Origin: Sphingobacterium kitahiroshimense
GTDB lineage: Bacteria; Bacteroidota; Bacteroidia; Sphingobacteriales; Sphingobacteriaceae
Reading direction: 5' to 3'
Length of the DNA stretch: 64,000 nt
Assembly: GCF_025961315.1 (NCBI RefSeq)
Contig: NZ_JAOQNK010000001.1
Span: 1,178,001-1,242,000 of the forward strand
Shown here: positions 1-8,375 of the stretch, piece after piece
How positions within the stretch are numbered: position 1 is the stretch's first letter
Layout of the letters: the number at the start of each line of letters is the position of its first letter
The notes under the pieces: generated by a model
The model's input: the letters and a program-made list of their open reading frames with translations, nothing else
What the model was told of the DNA's origin: nothing
The model's database searches: none
Position numbers and translations under genes: made by a program

Positions 1-57
1 CCCTAAACAGCTATGTGGTCTGAAGGTATTATATTCGTCTCTCCTGAATCATAATCA

Positions 58-88
58 AAAAGGCTTAGATTATTATTCTAAGCCTTTT
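58..88. terminator. Rho-independent terminator, left edge
   Basis: A perfect 11-bp stem (aaaaggcttag / ctaagcctttt) closes a 9-nt loop, with T-rich sequence on both sides. It lies just past the stop of the minus-strand lipoprotein remnant and would end that transcript; it could work in both directions. Confidence 0.75.
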
Positions 89-105
89 AATTTTTTATAA
101 TATTT

Positions 106-593
106 CTACTTTGTGATAGTAAACATTCTTATAGTATTGCTCGTTTTTGAATCCCAAACGATAACATTATCATGAATTAACTGTCTGCAGAAAACGCCAG
201 CTGAATCTTCTGTAAAATAAATAGTCGATTTTATAGTATCCACTTGCTCTGAAGTCCATTTTAATAATGTGACATGCTCTTTTTCACGTTTATCAGCATT
301 AACTGCAAAAAGCAATCTGTAATTCTTATGCACATCAGTTGGTTTAACTAACGTTGCTCCTGGATACTGTACACGTTGATTTCCGCCTAATATGTAGATT
401 AGTTGAAGTTTATTAATATCTATTGATTTTTCAACCTTTACTGAAGGATCTAATAAATCATTACCTTGCTCATCTAATACATTAACAAGTACACTATCTT
501 AAATATAAGGACCTACACGCGGATCCTTTTTACAACTCATAACAGACTACTATTTAATAATAGTATTATTACAAATTTCAAATTTAATCTCAT
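106..593 (-). pseudogene. Decayed lipoprotein gene
   Basis: Read on the minus strand, an ATG at 593 starts a hydrophobic signal peptide (MRLNLKFVIILLLNSSLL) that runs out of frame at about 541. The next frame continues with a lipobox-like MSCKKDPRVGPYI, hits an in-frame TAA at 499-501, and then stays open to the stop at 106. The rebuilt protein would be a lipoprotein of about 160 residues. One frameshift plus one nonsense codon mark it as a pseudogene, although the last 75 residues form an uninterrupted reading frame. The family was not recognised. A strong terminator follows. Confidence 0.6.
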
Positions 594-900
594 TGCTTAA
601 TATTATATGTCATTTTTTTGTTATCATTATAACTAATCACACAATAGATATTGAGCAAAACAGATTCGCAATCTATCGTGAATTAAACCCCTAAACAGGA
701 TGAAATCCATTCTAATCTTTAATAAAAAACAATCTTGATTAAGGAGTGAAAAGGTTAATATCAATCTTCTTTTATAATAACTGCAATACAATTTTTATAA
801 AAGATAACTTAGACTCTTGGCTTAATATTTTCTTCTCAAAATCGACCACAATATAAACCGAAAATTAAAGAATAAAAAAGAAAAATAGTTCTATTCACCA
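594..900. other. AT-rich stretch without a recognisable gene
   Basis: No credible reading frame, RNA gene or strong hairpin was seen here. It separates the lipoprotein remnant from the first YbjQ-like pseudogene. Confidence 0.5.
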
Positions 901-1944
901 TTAAATTCCTTCAATAACCGCTAACCTCCTATTAATCAGCTTCAGCACGGCTTCAGGTTTTAATTCTTCCGCCCGAAAACCTCGCTTATCCCTTGTGCAA
1001 GAACTACATGCTGTAGCATCAAGGTCATTGCTATTGCCACATGAGCATTCCCAAACTTCTTTATTTGAAGAGAAAAATCCTTTAGATTGTTTAACTGTAA
1101 CTACTTCTTGAAATAGCTGTACCAAGCCCTCTCCTTTCAATGTCTGTAGATAGGCAATATCTTGAGCGGAATACCAGTCTTTGTCTAAGGTAAGTACCTT
1201 CAATGCTGCCTTTTTTGCCAATAAAGATCCTGCTAACAGTTTCGCCACCTGATCGTAATCGATAAGATTGGAACTGCTGATAGCTTTGCTAATGATCTTA
1301 AACTGCGCACCGGTTAAATCATCGGATAGCAACTGTCCATAGAGTATGGCTATAGGTTGAGTTTGTCCAGGAAATCAAAATAACGGAAGATCGTGCCTTG
1401 AGAATCTATATATTCTCGATCCTCCCCTGTTTCATTCATCGCTTTGAATAGCAGGGGTACAAATTCGGTCAATCGGGATGTGGCTATAAATTCGGCTGTA
1501 GCATTGTCCATGGTATAGATACCGGTATAGCGTTCCATGATCAAGCTTGCTTTGACTTTGTTCTTAATAACAGATCCATCGATATCTCCACCTACCGCTT
1601 CTGATTGTATATGTTTAATTTCATTGAGCAATACAGGAGTACCGATAGCGGTGATCATAAACGATCGGTGTTCCTTTGTCCGAGAGCTCATCAATATTGA
1701 CGCTGAAGCCTACAATGGCATCTGCTCTATAGCTACGTGCATTTTGTTTTAAAGACTCCACAACGCTCTTATATAGCTCCTGTAGTTTGTTTTCATAATT
1801 GCGGGAGCGCCCACCGAAAAAGTCTACGAAGCTGGCTCCGATTTCACTCAGAGCATTGGCTCCAATAACAGCAGTTGCTGAAATGGGATCAAAATAACGC
1901 AGGACTTCTCTCCCCTCGATGGTATTGGTACTGGTAACGATCAT
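901..1944 (-). pseudogene. YbjQ-like protein with zinc ribbon, copy Y1 (frameshifted)
   Basis: The first frame (1944 to about 1660) matches the YbjQ family, also called heavy-metal-binding domain PF01906, with IVTSTNTIEGREVLRYFDPI and, later, ARSYRADAIVGFSVNIDEL. The YbjQ fold continues in the next frame (FMITAIGTPVLLNEIKHI), so a one-base insertion lies in the stretch ATCGTTTATGATC near 1665. A second frameshift, a one-base deletion near 1353, moves the rest into the frame 901-1332. That part ends with a zinc ribbon (CSCGNSNDL then CSSC) and a tail PEAVLKLINRRLAVIEG. The middle region, about 150 residues, belongs to no family I recognise. The same gene recurs at 4.5, 12.2, 37.7 and 41.7 kb. 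Function unknown; YbjQ proteins form pentameric rings. Confidence 0.75.
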
Positions 1945-2036
1945 GGTGTATGATGAATACTTTTTTAAAAGCCCGAAAATAAAAGATTGCTTTGATTAAA
2001 AAATACGGGAAGCCTTAAGGATGGTATAAAACGTAT

Positions 2037-2062
2037 AAAGCCATTCTTGACAGAATGGCTTT
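2037..2062. terminator. Module terminator, copy 1
   Basis: An 11-bp stem AAAGCCATTCT / AGAATGGCTTT with loop TGAC. The same hairpin follows every Rpn copy in the window (5521, 12410, 38763, 42008), so it marks the constant 3-prime flank of the nuclease gene. Confidence 0.75.
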
Positions 2063-2089
2063 ATTTGGTATTTTTATGACCTATTTGAT

Positions 2090-2106
2090 TTATTTCAGCT
2101 TTTCAA
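2090..2106 (-). pseudogene. Rpn nuclease tail remnant (R0)
   Basis: The last codons of the Rpn family (EKLK followed by TAA) and their constant downstream flank are retained here, but sequence identity with the other copies stops at about 2106. The lipoprotein gene at 2122-3168 occupies the place of the nuclease. This is a recombination scar rather than a gene. Confidence 0.65.
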
Positions 2107-2121
2107 GTTATTCAATTAAAA

Positions 2122-3168
2122 TTATCTCTTTGAGACAAAAATACTTTTACCTGCGGCATATTTGTTACTATTGGAAATCTTAAAGGGTGTATTATTCTTC
2201 CATAACATAACACTGATTGTCCCTTTTTTAGGCATTTCAAAACCTGTAATAAAAACATCATTATTGATAACCTTAATATCTATTGCACTTGCCTGCATAT
2301 CATCCTGAGATAAGATTGTCTTTACGCCATTTTTCCATAGAACTGCTTTACTGTTATCAGAGGCACTAGATTGTCCTACGACATATACATCATCCTCCTT
2401 AACATAAATTGAACTTGCAAAACTAGATTCTCTATCCTTGTCAAATAGTGTCACAACACCATCTTTCCAAACAGTTGCATATGTAACTTGACCAAAAGCC
2501 CGCCATCCTACAGCATACACAGCACCGTCAGTTACAAATATCTTTTTTATGGAATTTGATTCATATATGTTTTCTTTACCTAAATCTGTCACAACACCAT
2601 TTTTCCATATAAACCCACCTCGATTGCCTATATCATAATATGTACCTCCTACATATATATCATTCTGTTTGATAAAAATGGAATTAGCTTGTCCTTCTTT
2701 TGACTTATCCAACAGATTTGATGCAATGCCATTTTTCCATAATTTGGCAATATCTCCGTTAGGTGATCCTTCGTATCCCACGATATATATATCGTTGCCA
2801 TCTATCCAAACTGAATTTGCCTGAGAAGAATATTTCCCATCTGTTAATTCAATTAATTCATTATTTTTCCATAAGGCTGCCACTAAATTTTTATTGTTGC
2901 GCCATATATAACCAACTAAATAAACATCTTTCCCCGATACATACATATCGCTCACGGTTGCAACGGATTTCCCATCTGTAAGATTAGTATATTGACCATT
3001 TTTCCATAATTGAACAAAAGTATTTGAACCGTTAGTTTCCGTTCCTGCAATAAAAACATCATATTGAGGATCGTGACTTTCATTTTCCTCCGAATTTGTC
3101 GATTTTTTACAACCAAAAAAACATAATAAAACAACTAGTTTTATTACTAATAATGTGGATTTCATCAT
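2122..3168 (-). CDS. Lipoprotein with seven LWKNG repeats, possible beta-propeller
   Basis: A 348-residue protein with a lipoprotein signal (lipobox ending at Cys20, VVLLCFFGCKK). The mature part is a tandem array of about 45-residue units, each holding a variant of DVYVVGY followed by xWKNGxxxxL. I count seven WKN/WKD turns (LWKNGQYTNL, LWKNNELIEL, LWKNGIASNL, IWKNGVVTDL, VWKDGVVTLF, LWKNGVKTIL, LWKNNTPFKI), which suggests a seven-bladed propeller on the cell surface or in the periplasm. No catalytic motif was seen. It sits exactly where a nuclease gene stands in other copies of the array, so it is probably a replaced or inserted cargo gene. Function unknown. Confidence 0.75.
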   Translation of the reverse strand: MMKSTLLVIKLVVLLCFFGCKKSTNSEENESHDPQYDVFIAGTETNGSNTFVQLWKNGQYTNLTDGKSVATVSDMYVSGKDVYLVGYIWRNNKNLVAALWKNNELIELTDGKYSSQANSVWIDGNDIYIVGYEGSPNGDIAKLWKNGIASNLLDKSKEGQANSIFIKQNDIYVGGTYYDIGNRGGFIWKNGVVTDLGKENIYESNSIKKIFVTDGAVYAVGWRAFGQVTYATVWKDGVVTLFDKDRESSFASSIYVKEDDVYVVGQSSASDNSKAVLWKNGVKTILSQDDMQASAIDIKVINNDVFITGFEMPKKGTISVMLWKNNTPFKISNSNKYAAGKSIFVSKR

Positions 3169-3227
3169 ATTCCTTAAAATTCTATATTGTAATCTTATTT
3201 ATATTTTCAAATTCAACAATGTGGTAG

Positions 3228-3285
3228 ATAGTATTGGTAACGATCATGCTGTATGATGAATACTGTTTTAAAAGCCCGAAATAGA
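3228..3285 (-). repeat. Scar of the YbjQ gene start (Y6)
   Basis: This stretch repeats the start codon region and leader of the YbjQ genes (compare 1927-1977 and 5405-5460), including the shared tatgatgaatac and aaaagcccgaaa blocks. No coding sequence is attached. It is a leftover of another array unit. Confidence 0.6.
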
Positions 3286-3401
3286 AAATCTGTGTACATC
3301 TATTCAAAATCTCTAAAAAATATCATCAATTGCTAGAACTTCTTTAATATACCAACATACCATTAAAACTCATAAAAAAGAATCTTAGTGAATACTTATT
3401 T

Positions 3402-4412
3402 TCAAATATTCTCTTTCTCCTCAAAACTATCCAATTCTTTTTTTACTTCTTCCAAAAGTTGTTTTTCCGTTGGTAGGTAAAGTTTGTATTGGCTGGCGAT
3501 GATTTGCCTCTGCTCTTCGGGTAATGTGAATTTTACAACTGTATCGTTTTTATGAGCGCACAGCAGGATACCAATGGTTGGATTTTCGTGCGATAATTTT
3601 TCTATTCGGTCGTAGTAATTGACATACATCTGCAACTGACCTATATCTTGATGGGTTAGTTTGTGCGTTTTGATTTCGATTATGACAAAACACTGCAATA
3701 ATCGGTTATAAAAAACCAAATCAACAAGAAACTCATCGCCATCCAAATGAATTCGTTTTTGCCTGGAAACGAATGAAAATCCATTTCCTAATTCTAACAA
3801 AAACTCTTGTAAATGGGTAATGATGGCATTTTCTAAATCTCTTTCATAGTAAGAGGTTTCACGTTTCAAACCTAGAAATTCTAAAAACATGGGGTCTTTA
3901 ATAATTTCTTTGGCATCCGATGGGAGTTTTTCATTTTTAGCAACTGCTAATACACTATCTTTATCATTACTTAATAAAAGGCGTTCGTATAGATTGCTGT
4001 AAACTTGGCGTTCCAACTGTCTTGACGTCCAATTATTTTTTATGGTTTCAGCGATATAAAACTCTCTTTTCTCCTCACTGTCAACACCTAAAAGCAATTT
4101 GTACTGTGTCCAGCTTAATTGTGCACGCAGTGCGTGCACAATTGGAAATGTCCGATAAAGCTGACGATACAAGTTGATTTGTCTTATTGAAAAACCAGTT
4201 CCAAATTCGGGCTGTAATTTTTCCGAAAGATATTTGATAAGGTAAGTACCATAATCAGCACGTTCTTTCCCATCTTGTTCTTCTTCAAAAATACGTTTAC
4301 CTATATGCCAATACATCAATGTCCGTTGATGATCTACGGCACGAATCGCTTTATCTTTTGATTGTGCAATTATGGTTTTGATGTCGGTTATAATCGTTTG
4401 GTTTACGAGCAT
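3402..4412 (-). CDS. PDDEXK nuclease domain protein, DUF1016/YhcG family
   Basis: A full-length 336-residue member of the DUF1016 (YhcG) family. The N-terminal half contains the typical YWHIGKRI and YGTYLIKYLSEKLQ segments. The C-terminal half is a PD-(D/E)XK nuclease fold, with the acidic residue in FLVDLVFYN and the ExK pair in FVIIEIKTHKL, followed by QLQMYVNYYD. The family is thought to take part in DNA processing or restriction-linked functions, often as a stand-alone accessory gene. Here it lies between a YbjQ scar and the shortened C-terminus of YbjQ copy Y2, so it was probably inserted there. The start ATG at 4412 fits the usual family N-terminus. Confidence 0.85.
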   Translation of the reverse strand: MLVNQTIITDIKTIIAQSKDKAIRAVDHQRTLMYWHIGKRIFEEEQDGKERADYGTYLIKYLSEKLQPEFGTGFSIRQINLYRQLYRTFPIVHALRAQLSWTQYKLLLGVDSEEKREFYIAETIKNNWTSRQLERQVYSNLYERLLLSNDKDSVLAVAKNEKLPSDAKEIIKDPMFLEFLGLKRETSYYERDLENAIITHLQEFLLELGNGFSFVSRQKRIHLDGDEFLVDLVFYNRLLQCFVIIEIKTHKLTHQDIGQLQMYVNYYDRIEKLSHENPTIGILLCAHKNDTVVKFTLPEEQRQIIASQYKLYLPTEKQLLEEVKKELDSFEEKENI

Positions 4413-4486
4413 AGTATTGAAACTTCTAAGCGTTTATCAAATATACAAATTAAAGGAATACCTGTCACAATCAGTACCAGATCACT

Positions 4487-5428
4487 TCATTCTAATTCCA
4501 TATCCAGCTCATTCTTTGATGTTGAAAAAGTAATAGAATCCTTTGACTCTTTAACGGTAACTACTTCTGTATATAGCTGTACCAAGCCCTCTCCTTTCAA
4601 AGTCTGTAGGTAGGCAATATCTTGAGCGGAATACCAGTCTTTGTCTAAGGTAAGTACCTTCAATGCGGCCTTTTTTGCCAATAAAGATCCTGCTAACAGT
4701 TTCGCCGCCTGATCGTAATCGATAAGATTGGAACTGCTGATAGCTTTGCTAATGATCTTAAACTGCGCACCGGTTAAATCATCCGACACCAACTGTCCAT
4801 AGAGTATGGCTATTGCTTGATCTTTGTCCAGGAAATCAAAATCACGGAAGAGCGTGGCTTGACGGTCTTTGAATTCTTGATCCTCCCCTGTTTCATTCAT
4901 TGCTTTAAATAACAAGGGTACAAATTCGGTCAATCGAGATTTGGCTATAAATTCGGCTGTAGCATTGGTCATCGCATAGATACCGGTATAGCGTTCTATG
5001 ATCAAGCTTGCTTTGACTTTGTTCTTAATAACAGATCCATCGATATCTCCACCTACTTCTTCTGCTTGTATATGTTTAATTTCATTGAGCAATACAGGTG
5101 TACCGATAGCGGTGATCATAAACGATTGGGGTTCCTTTGCCCGAGAGCTCATCAATATTGACGCTGAAGCCTATAACGGCATCTGCCCTATAGCTACGTG
5201 CATTTTGCTTTAAAGACTCTACTACGCTCTTATATAGCTCCTGCTTTTGTTTTCATAATTGCGGGAGCGACCACCGAAGAATCCCGAAGGGATCTGCGAA
5301 GCAAACAAGACAAAGCTGGCTCCTATTTCACTCAGAGCATTGGCTCCAATAACAGCTGTTGCTGAAATAGGATCAAAATAACGCAGGACTTCTCTCCCCT
5401 CGATGGTATTGGTACTGGTAACGATCAT
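4487..5428 (-). pseudogene. YbjQ-like protein, copy Y2 (frameshifted, truncated)
   Basis: A second copy of the gene at 901-1944. The start (5428) and the first 60 residues are intact. A one-base deletion near 5245 then shifts the frame and ends it in ENKSRSYIRA. The one-base insertion shared by all copies (ATCGTTTATGATC) lies near 5125. The central region is open from 5155 to 4487, but the zinc ribbon is missing: after VVTVKESKDS the frame reads an unrelated tail ending in ELDMELE. An in-frame segment (LFASQIPSG) absent from Y1 is inserted in the YbjQ domain. The DUF1016 gene follows at once, so the lost 3-prime end is likely due to that exchange. Confidence 0.75.
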
Positions 5429-5520
5429 GGTCTATGATGAATACTGTTTTAAAAGCCCGAAAATAAAGCATCGCTTTGATTAAAAAATACGGGAAGCCGT
5501 AAAAAGGGTATAAAACGTAT

Positions 5521-5546
5521 AAAGCCATTCTTGGCAGAATGGCTTT
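5521..5546. terminator. Module terminator, copy 2
   Basis: Same 11-bp stem as at 2037, with loop TGGC. It follows the nuclease gene on the minus strand. Confidence 0.75.
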
Positions 5547-5573
5547 ATATGTTATTTTTATGATCTATTTAAT

Positions 5574-5831
5574 TTATTTCAGTTTTTCAATCTCTTCGAT
5601 GGTAAGGCCTGTACCTTTTGCAATATCTGCAATAGGTAAGCCCATTTTCTTGAACTCTAAAGCAATGGCAATTGATTCTTCTCGTTTGCCTTTTTCAATT
5701 CCAGACTGAATTCCCTTTTCGATTCCAGCTTGGATTCCTTTTTCTCTTTCTTGTCGTTTGATTGTTTCTATTACACCCATTTCATATGTAAATGATTTGT
5801 TTTTTATTGGCCATCTGGAGTATCCATACAA
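5574..5831 (-). CDS. C-terminal tail of Rpn nuclease R1, separate frame
   Basis: This 85-residue frame encodes the end of the Rpn-type protein R1. It contains YEMGVIETIKRQER, a run of EKGIQ(A/S)GIEKG repeats that should form a charged helix, and the constant ending GLTIEEIEKLK shared with the copies at 12.5, 38.8 and 42.1 kb. It is one base out of frame with the upstream nuclease part, which stops at 5833. The start shown is a TTG directly after that stop; an internal ATG (GVIETI) is another choice. It is either the product of a frameshift mutation or a separately made small protein, as known for the C-terminal parts of E. coli Rpn proteins. Confidence 0.5.
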   Translation of the reverse strand: MYGYSRWPIKNKSFTYEMGVIETIKRQEREKGIQAGIEKGIQSGIEKGKREESIAIALEFKKMGLPIADIAKGTGLTIEEIEKLK

Positions 5832-5832
5832 T

Positions 5833-6606
5833 TTAATTATAAAATAGTGGCTGTATGGAGAGTTCGATTGTGCCTCCTGTCACTTGATAAATGTATTGAT
5901 CAAAGTTACTATTTATTTCTTTATCTCGTATAAAAAGAAAACTCTTTAAAAAAACTAAAAAGCTCATTATACGATCTTTACTATACTTATTGGTCTCGAT
6001 GAGCCTTCTTGCGATTGTACTACGCTGCTCTGCGAGCTCCTGCTCCGGAACCTTATCTTCATCTAAAGCTTTCTGGCATGCCAAGACAATATAAGCAAAT
6101 ATATTGTCCATATCGAGTAGCTCTGATTCGTCATGATCAAAAATTTGATAGCTCAGGTACTGAAAGCGTAACGACGTGCGAAAAACAGCAAAATGATATT
6201 CATCAGTACATGGCTGCGAACGTCCTCCAGTAAAAACAGCAATGGTCTCCACAGGAACACGGTAACGATCTAATAGCCTGTAAAAATACTGAAAGATACG
6301 ATGTGAGAAATCGGAATCATGTCCGCCTTCGATTTCGGTATTCACTAAAATCCACTTCTCGCTTCCATCTTTTAAATAAACCTTGACCAGAAGGTCTGCC
6401 ACACGCTTCCCTTTTTTACGCTCACGATAGGGAATGATCTCCAACAATTCTTTGTCCATAAATGTCAATCCACGCCCGAGATCAAAGGTAGCATCCGCAT
6501 CTGGGTACATGAACCGTAAAAAATCAGGAAAATTGTCCTCAAAAATGGCTTTCAAAAGCTCATCATTCTTCTTGGCTGGCTTTAAACGTCTTGAATCTAC
6601 ACTCAT
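5833..6606 (-). CDS. Rpn/PD-(D/E)XK nuclease R1, N-terminal part
   Basis: 257 residues of a recombination-promoting nuclease/putative transposase (Rpn-like) protein. Probable catalytic residues are Asp71 in RVADLLVKV and the Glu pair in VNTEIEG (91 and 93). This is a different subfamily from R2 and R3, which have ExQ. The C-terminal helical tail lies in another frame directly downstream (5574-5831), so the gene is probably frameshifted near 5833. It stands between NTF2-like copy N1 and YbjQ copy Y2, the standard order of this array. The family is linked to DNA cleavage and recombination, and some members to phage defence; no activity can be claimed for this copy. Confidence 0.65.
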   Translation of the reverse strand: MSVDSRRLKPAKKNDELLKAIFEDNFPDFLRFMYPDADATFDLGRGLTFMDKELLEIIPYRERKKGKRVADLLVKVYLKDGSEKWILVNTEIEGGHDSDFSHRIFQYFYRLLDRYRVPVETIAVFTGGRSQPCTDEYHFAVFRTSLRFQYLSYQIFDHDESELLDMDNIFAYIVLACQKALDEDKVPEQELAEQRSTIARRLIETNKYSKDRIMSFLVFLKSFLFIRDKEINSNFDQYIYQVTGGTIELSIQPLFYN

Positions 6607-6773
6607 AACGGTCTATCAATTGGTTAATAGAAATAAAGATACAAATAAAAACTAAATATATTAGCATTTTTATTTATTTTCTTGACCGTAGAAGTACGGG
6701 TGTATCGACAAAGGGGATCTTAAAAGATTGGCGTTTCTTTTCCCGAGATAGCATCAATGCTGAAAAAAGAAAA

Positions 6774-6796
6774 ACCACATCTCATGACGTGGCTTT
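6774..6796 (-). terminator. Terminator after NTF2-like copy N1
   Basis: Imperfect hairpin (aaaccac ... gtggcttt) in the constant position downstream of every NTF2-like copy. It is better paired in the copies at 10344 and 13535. Confidence 0.5.
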
Positions 6797-6822
6797 AACT
6801 AAACATATGGATTAAACTTCAT

Positions 6823-7272
6823 CTACTTATACGAGTTGATCGATTGAGATATTTTCCAGTTACCGCCGTCATTCACTAAAGTCACGAGATCGGTTTTGGT
6901 AAAACCTTCAAACTGCATCGTTACTTTGGCGATCATATAGTCTGCAGACTCCTGTACGATGGTGGTACTAGTTTTACAGTTTAGCTGCTCACCTTTTTGC
7001 TTTTTCAAAAAGCTGATAACTTCTGAACGGCTGTTTGTCTTCAACTCAGAGGCTTGTACTTTTTGACTAAAATCTGCTGTAAACAACTGCTCTACTCCTG
7101 CCGATTGTCCCTCTGTCATAACCGCAACATAATGATCAATGGCGAGATCTGCTGTAGATAAATTGACCACTGCTTTTTTAGGATTTGATACCTCTGGTTT
7201 GCCTGCTGCCATAGTGAATGTAGATACTGCGATCAAGGCTGCTGCTGCGAATGTTTTTGCTAAAGTTTTCAT
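6823..7272 (-). CDS. Secreted NTF2/lumazine-binding-like protein, copy N1
   Basis: 149 residues with a clear Sec signal peptide (KTFAAAALIAVSTFTMAAG). The mature part (STADLAIDHYVAVMTEGQ, then LVTLVNDGGNWKISQSI) has the size and pattern of the SnoaL/NTF2-like or putative lumazine-binding fold: a small cone-shaped alpha+beta barrel. No enzyme residues can be named. Four further copies occur in the window, always on the minus strand and usually followed by an Rpn nuclease gene. The upstream region with a TACTTTTG box is conserved in all of them. The likely location is the periplasm. Its part in the array is unknown. Confidence 0.85.
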   Translation of the reverse strand: MKTLAKTFAAAALIAVSTFTMAAGKPEVSNPKKAVVNLSTADLAIDHYVAVMTEGQSAGVEQLFTADFSQKVQASELKTNSRSEVISFLKKQKGEQLNCKTSTTIVQESADYMIAKVTMQFEGFTKTDLVTLVNDGGNWKISQSINSYK

Positions 7273-7316
7273 AATGTCTTTATGTTATATTGTTAGTTTT
7301 ATCTTATTTGTTGATT

Positions 7317-7324
7317 CAAAAGTA
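7317..7324 (-). promoter_or_regulatory. Promoter -7 box of NTF2-like copy N1
   Basis: On the minus strand this reads TACTTTTG, matching the Bacteroidota -7 consensus TAnnTTTG, about 45 bp before the start codon. A possible -33 TTG lies roughly 15 bp upstream. About 130 bp around it are conserved in all five copies. Confidence 0.55.
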
Positions 7325-7468
7325 GGGTGTTAATCGTCCCAACCCGATGGCAATTAGACTAAACCAACTAAAAACTCGGTGAATGAAGGAAATAGATACG
7401 TGAAGTTGTAACCTATCATTTCTTTTGTTAAATTGGAAAGGATTACCAAACTAATAACGAATTAAAAT

Positions 7469-7546
7469 ATGCAAACACTAATTCACCCTGAAGATTTTAT
7501 AAATAAGCGATTTGACAAAGCTTGGTTCAACTGGGATTGTTGTTAA
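7469..7546 (+). CDS. Conserved 25-residue peptide (possible)
   Basis: A short frame starting MQTLIHPED and ending in FNWDCC, 12 bp before the membrane protein gene. The second cassette (46210-46287) keeps the same length, with a few mostly conservative changes. That hints at a real peptide or at the tail of a lost larger gene. No ribosome binding site stands out. Confidence 0.35.
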   Translation: MQTLIHPEDFINKRFDKAWFNWDCC

Positions 7547-7558
7547 TCATTTAATTTT

Positions 7559-8137
7559 ATGGATGATTTTCTTTTTCCTTTGATTTTATTTCTCATCTTC
7601 ATAGGTACACCAATTGTCGTGGGATTATTGATATATATAATACCTAAAAAACTGGGATACCCAAGGTTTGCAAGATATCTGCTATTTACCTATGGTTTTA
7701 TTTGCCTATTATTTACATGTTATCTATTTTTTAGTGATTATTTTTTTACAAAATCTGATGCGCTCAAACTTGTTGAAGAACAAGCGATAACATTAGTAGA
7801 TGAATTTAAGATCAGTAACTATAACTCATCGTTTGCAATTGGTGAGAGTTATGAAACATTTACGCTTAACATCTCTAATTTGGATAAACAAAAAGCTATT
7901 TCGAAAATTATAAATTCCAAAAATTTCCATTCGAACGAAGATTCTAATCACATTGTATCTTATAATTCATTAAATCAATATTGGGGTCCAAAAATTACAC
8001 AGAATTATGAAACAGAAGATGCTTATGTTAGGGAGTATTTTAAACCCAGTGGACAAAATAATTATACTCCTACTTTTAGAAAAATTACGATAAGCAAACT
8101 GAAAAATGAATTAATATATGAGGATATAGACGAATAG
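7559..8137 (+). CDS. Small membrane protein, cargo cassette copy A
   Basis: 192 residues with two hydrophobic helices near the N-terminus (LFPLILFLIFIGTPIVVGLL and LLFTYGFICLLFTCYLFF), joined by a short KKLGYPRFARY loop. A soluble domain of about 130 residues follows. No family was recognised. A near-identical paralogue lies at 46300-46878. The two-helix anchor with a small globular domain and its place among immunity-type cargo genes fit a membrane-located immunity protein, but that is inference. Confidence 0.7.
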   Translation: MDDFLFPLILFLIFIGTPIVVGLLIYIIPKKLGYPRFARYLLFTYGFICLLFTCYLFFSDYFFTKSDALKLVEEQAITLVDEFKISNYNSSFAIGESYETFTLNISNLDKQKAISKIINSKNFHSNEDSNHIVSYNSLNQYWGPKITQNYETEDAYVREYFKPSGQNNYTPTFRKITISKLKNELIYEDIDE

Positions 8138-8192
8138 AATCATTCTGTAAAAACGTCTAATACTATTTAATTATATTTTTATTCAATCAAGT

Positions 8193-8357
8193 TTGACACC
8201 TTTGTTTATAAGCGGAAACACATTGTGCCATGGTCATGGCGGACAAAATGGACTGGAATTAGTATTTACAGCTTGGTTAGCTTTACCAATTTTAATACTA
8301 TTTAGTTTTGTATTTAACCGTATATTCAAGCCAACGAATTTTTATAAAAAAAAATGA
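8193..8357 (+). CDS. Small one-helix protein (possible), copy A
   Basis: A 54-residue frame from a TTG start: a short CHGHGGQNG segment, then a single membrane helix (FTAWLALPILILFSFVF). The upstream frame is open back to 8155 but has no ATG. The paralogue at 46934-47119 keeps the sequence but ends with seven more residues. It may be the end of a lost larger gene. Confidence 0.4.
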   Translation: MTPLFISGNTLCHGHGGQNGLELVFTAWLALPILILFSFVFNRIFKPTNFYKKK

Positions 8358-8375
8358 ACAAATAAGAAATCACCA

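Larger units (their letters stand above)
7400..8357 (+). repeat. Duplicated cargo cassette, copy A
   Basis: About 950 bp that recur at 46148-47100 with only scattered differences. The cassette holds a 25-codon frame, a 192-residue membrane protein and a small one-helix protein. In both places it starts straight after the conserved leader of an NTF2-like copy (shared text gttgtaacctatcatttc). Confidence 0.8.

Noticed and set aside
1..700. The short repeat ccctaaacag at position 1 and near 690 as an attachment site or element border
   Set aside because: Only about ten bases long in AT-rich DNA and not accompanied by other border features; probably chance.
1537..5213. Plus-strand frames of 71 codons at 1537, 4998 (and 38349) with the same sequence
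   Set aside because: They are antisense to the YbjQ copies and repeat only because the gene beneath is repeated; no start site or family feature.
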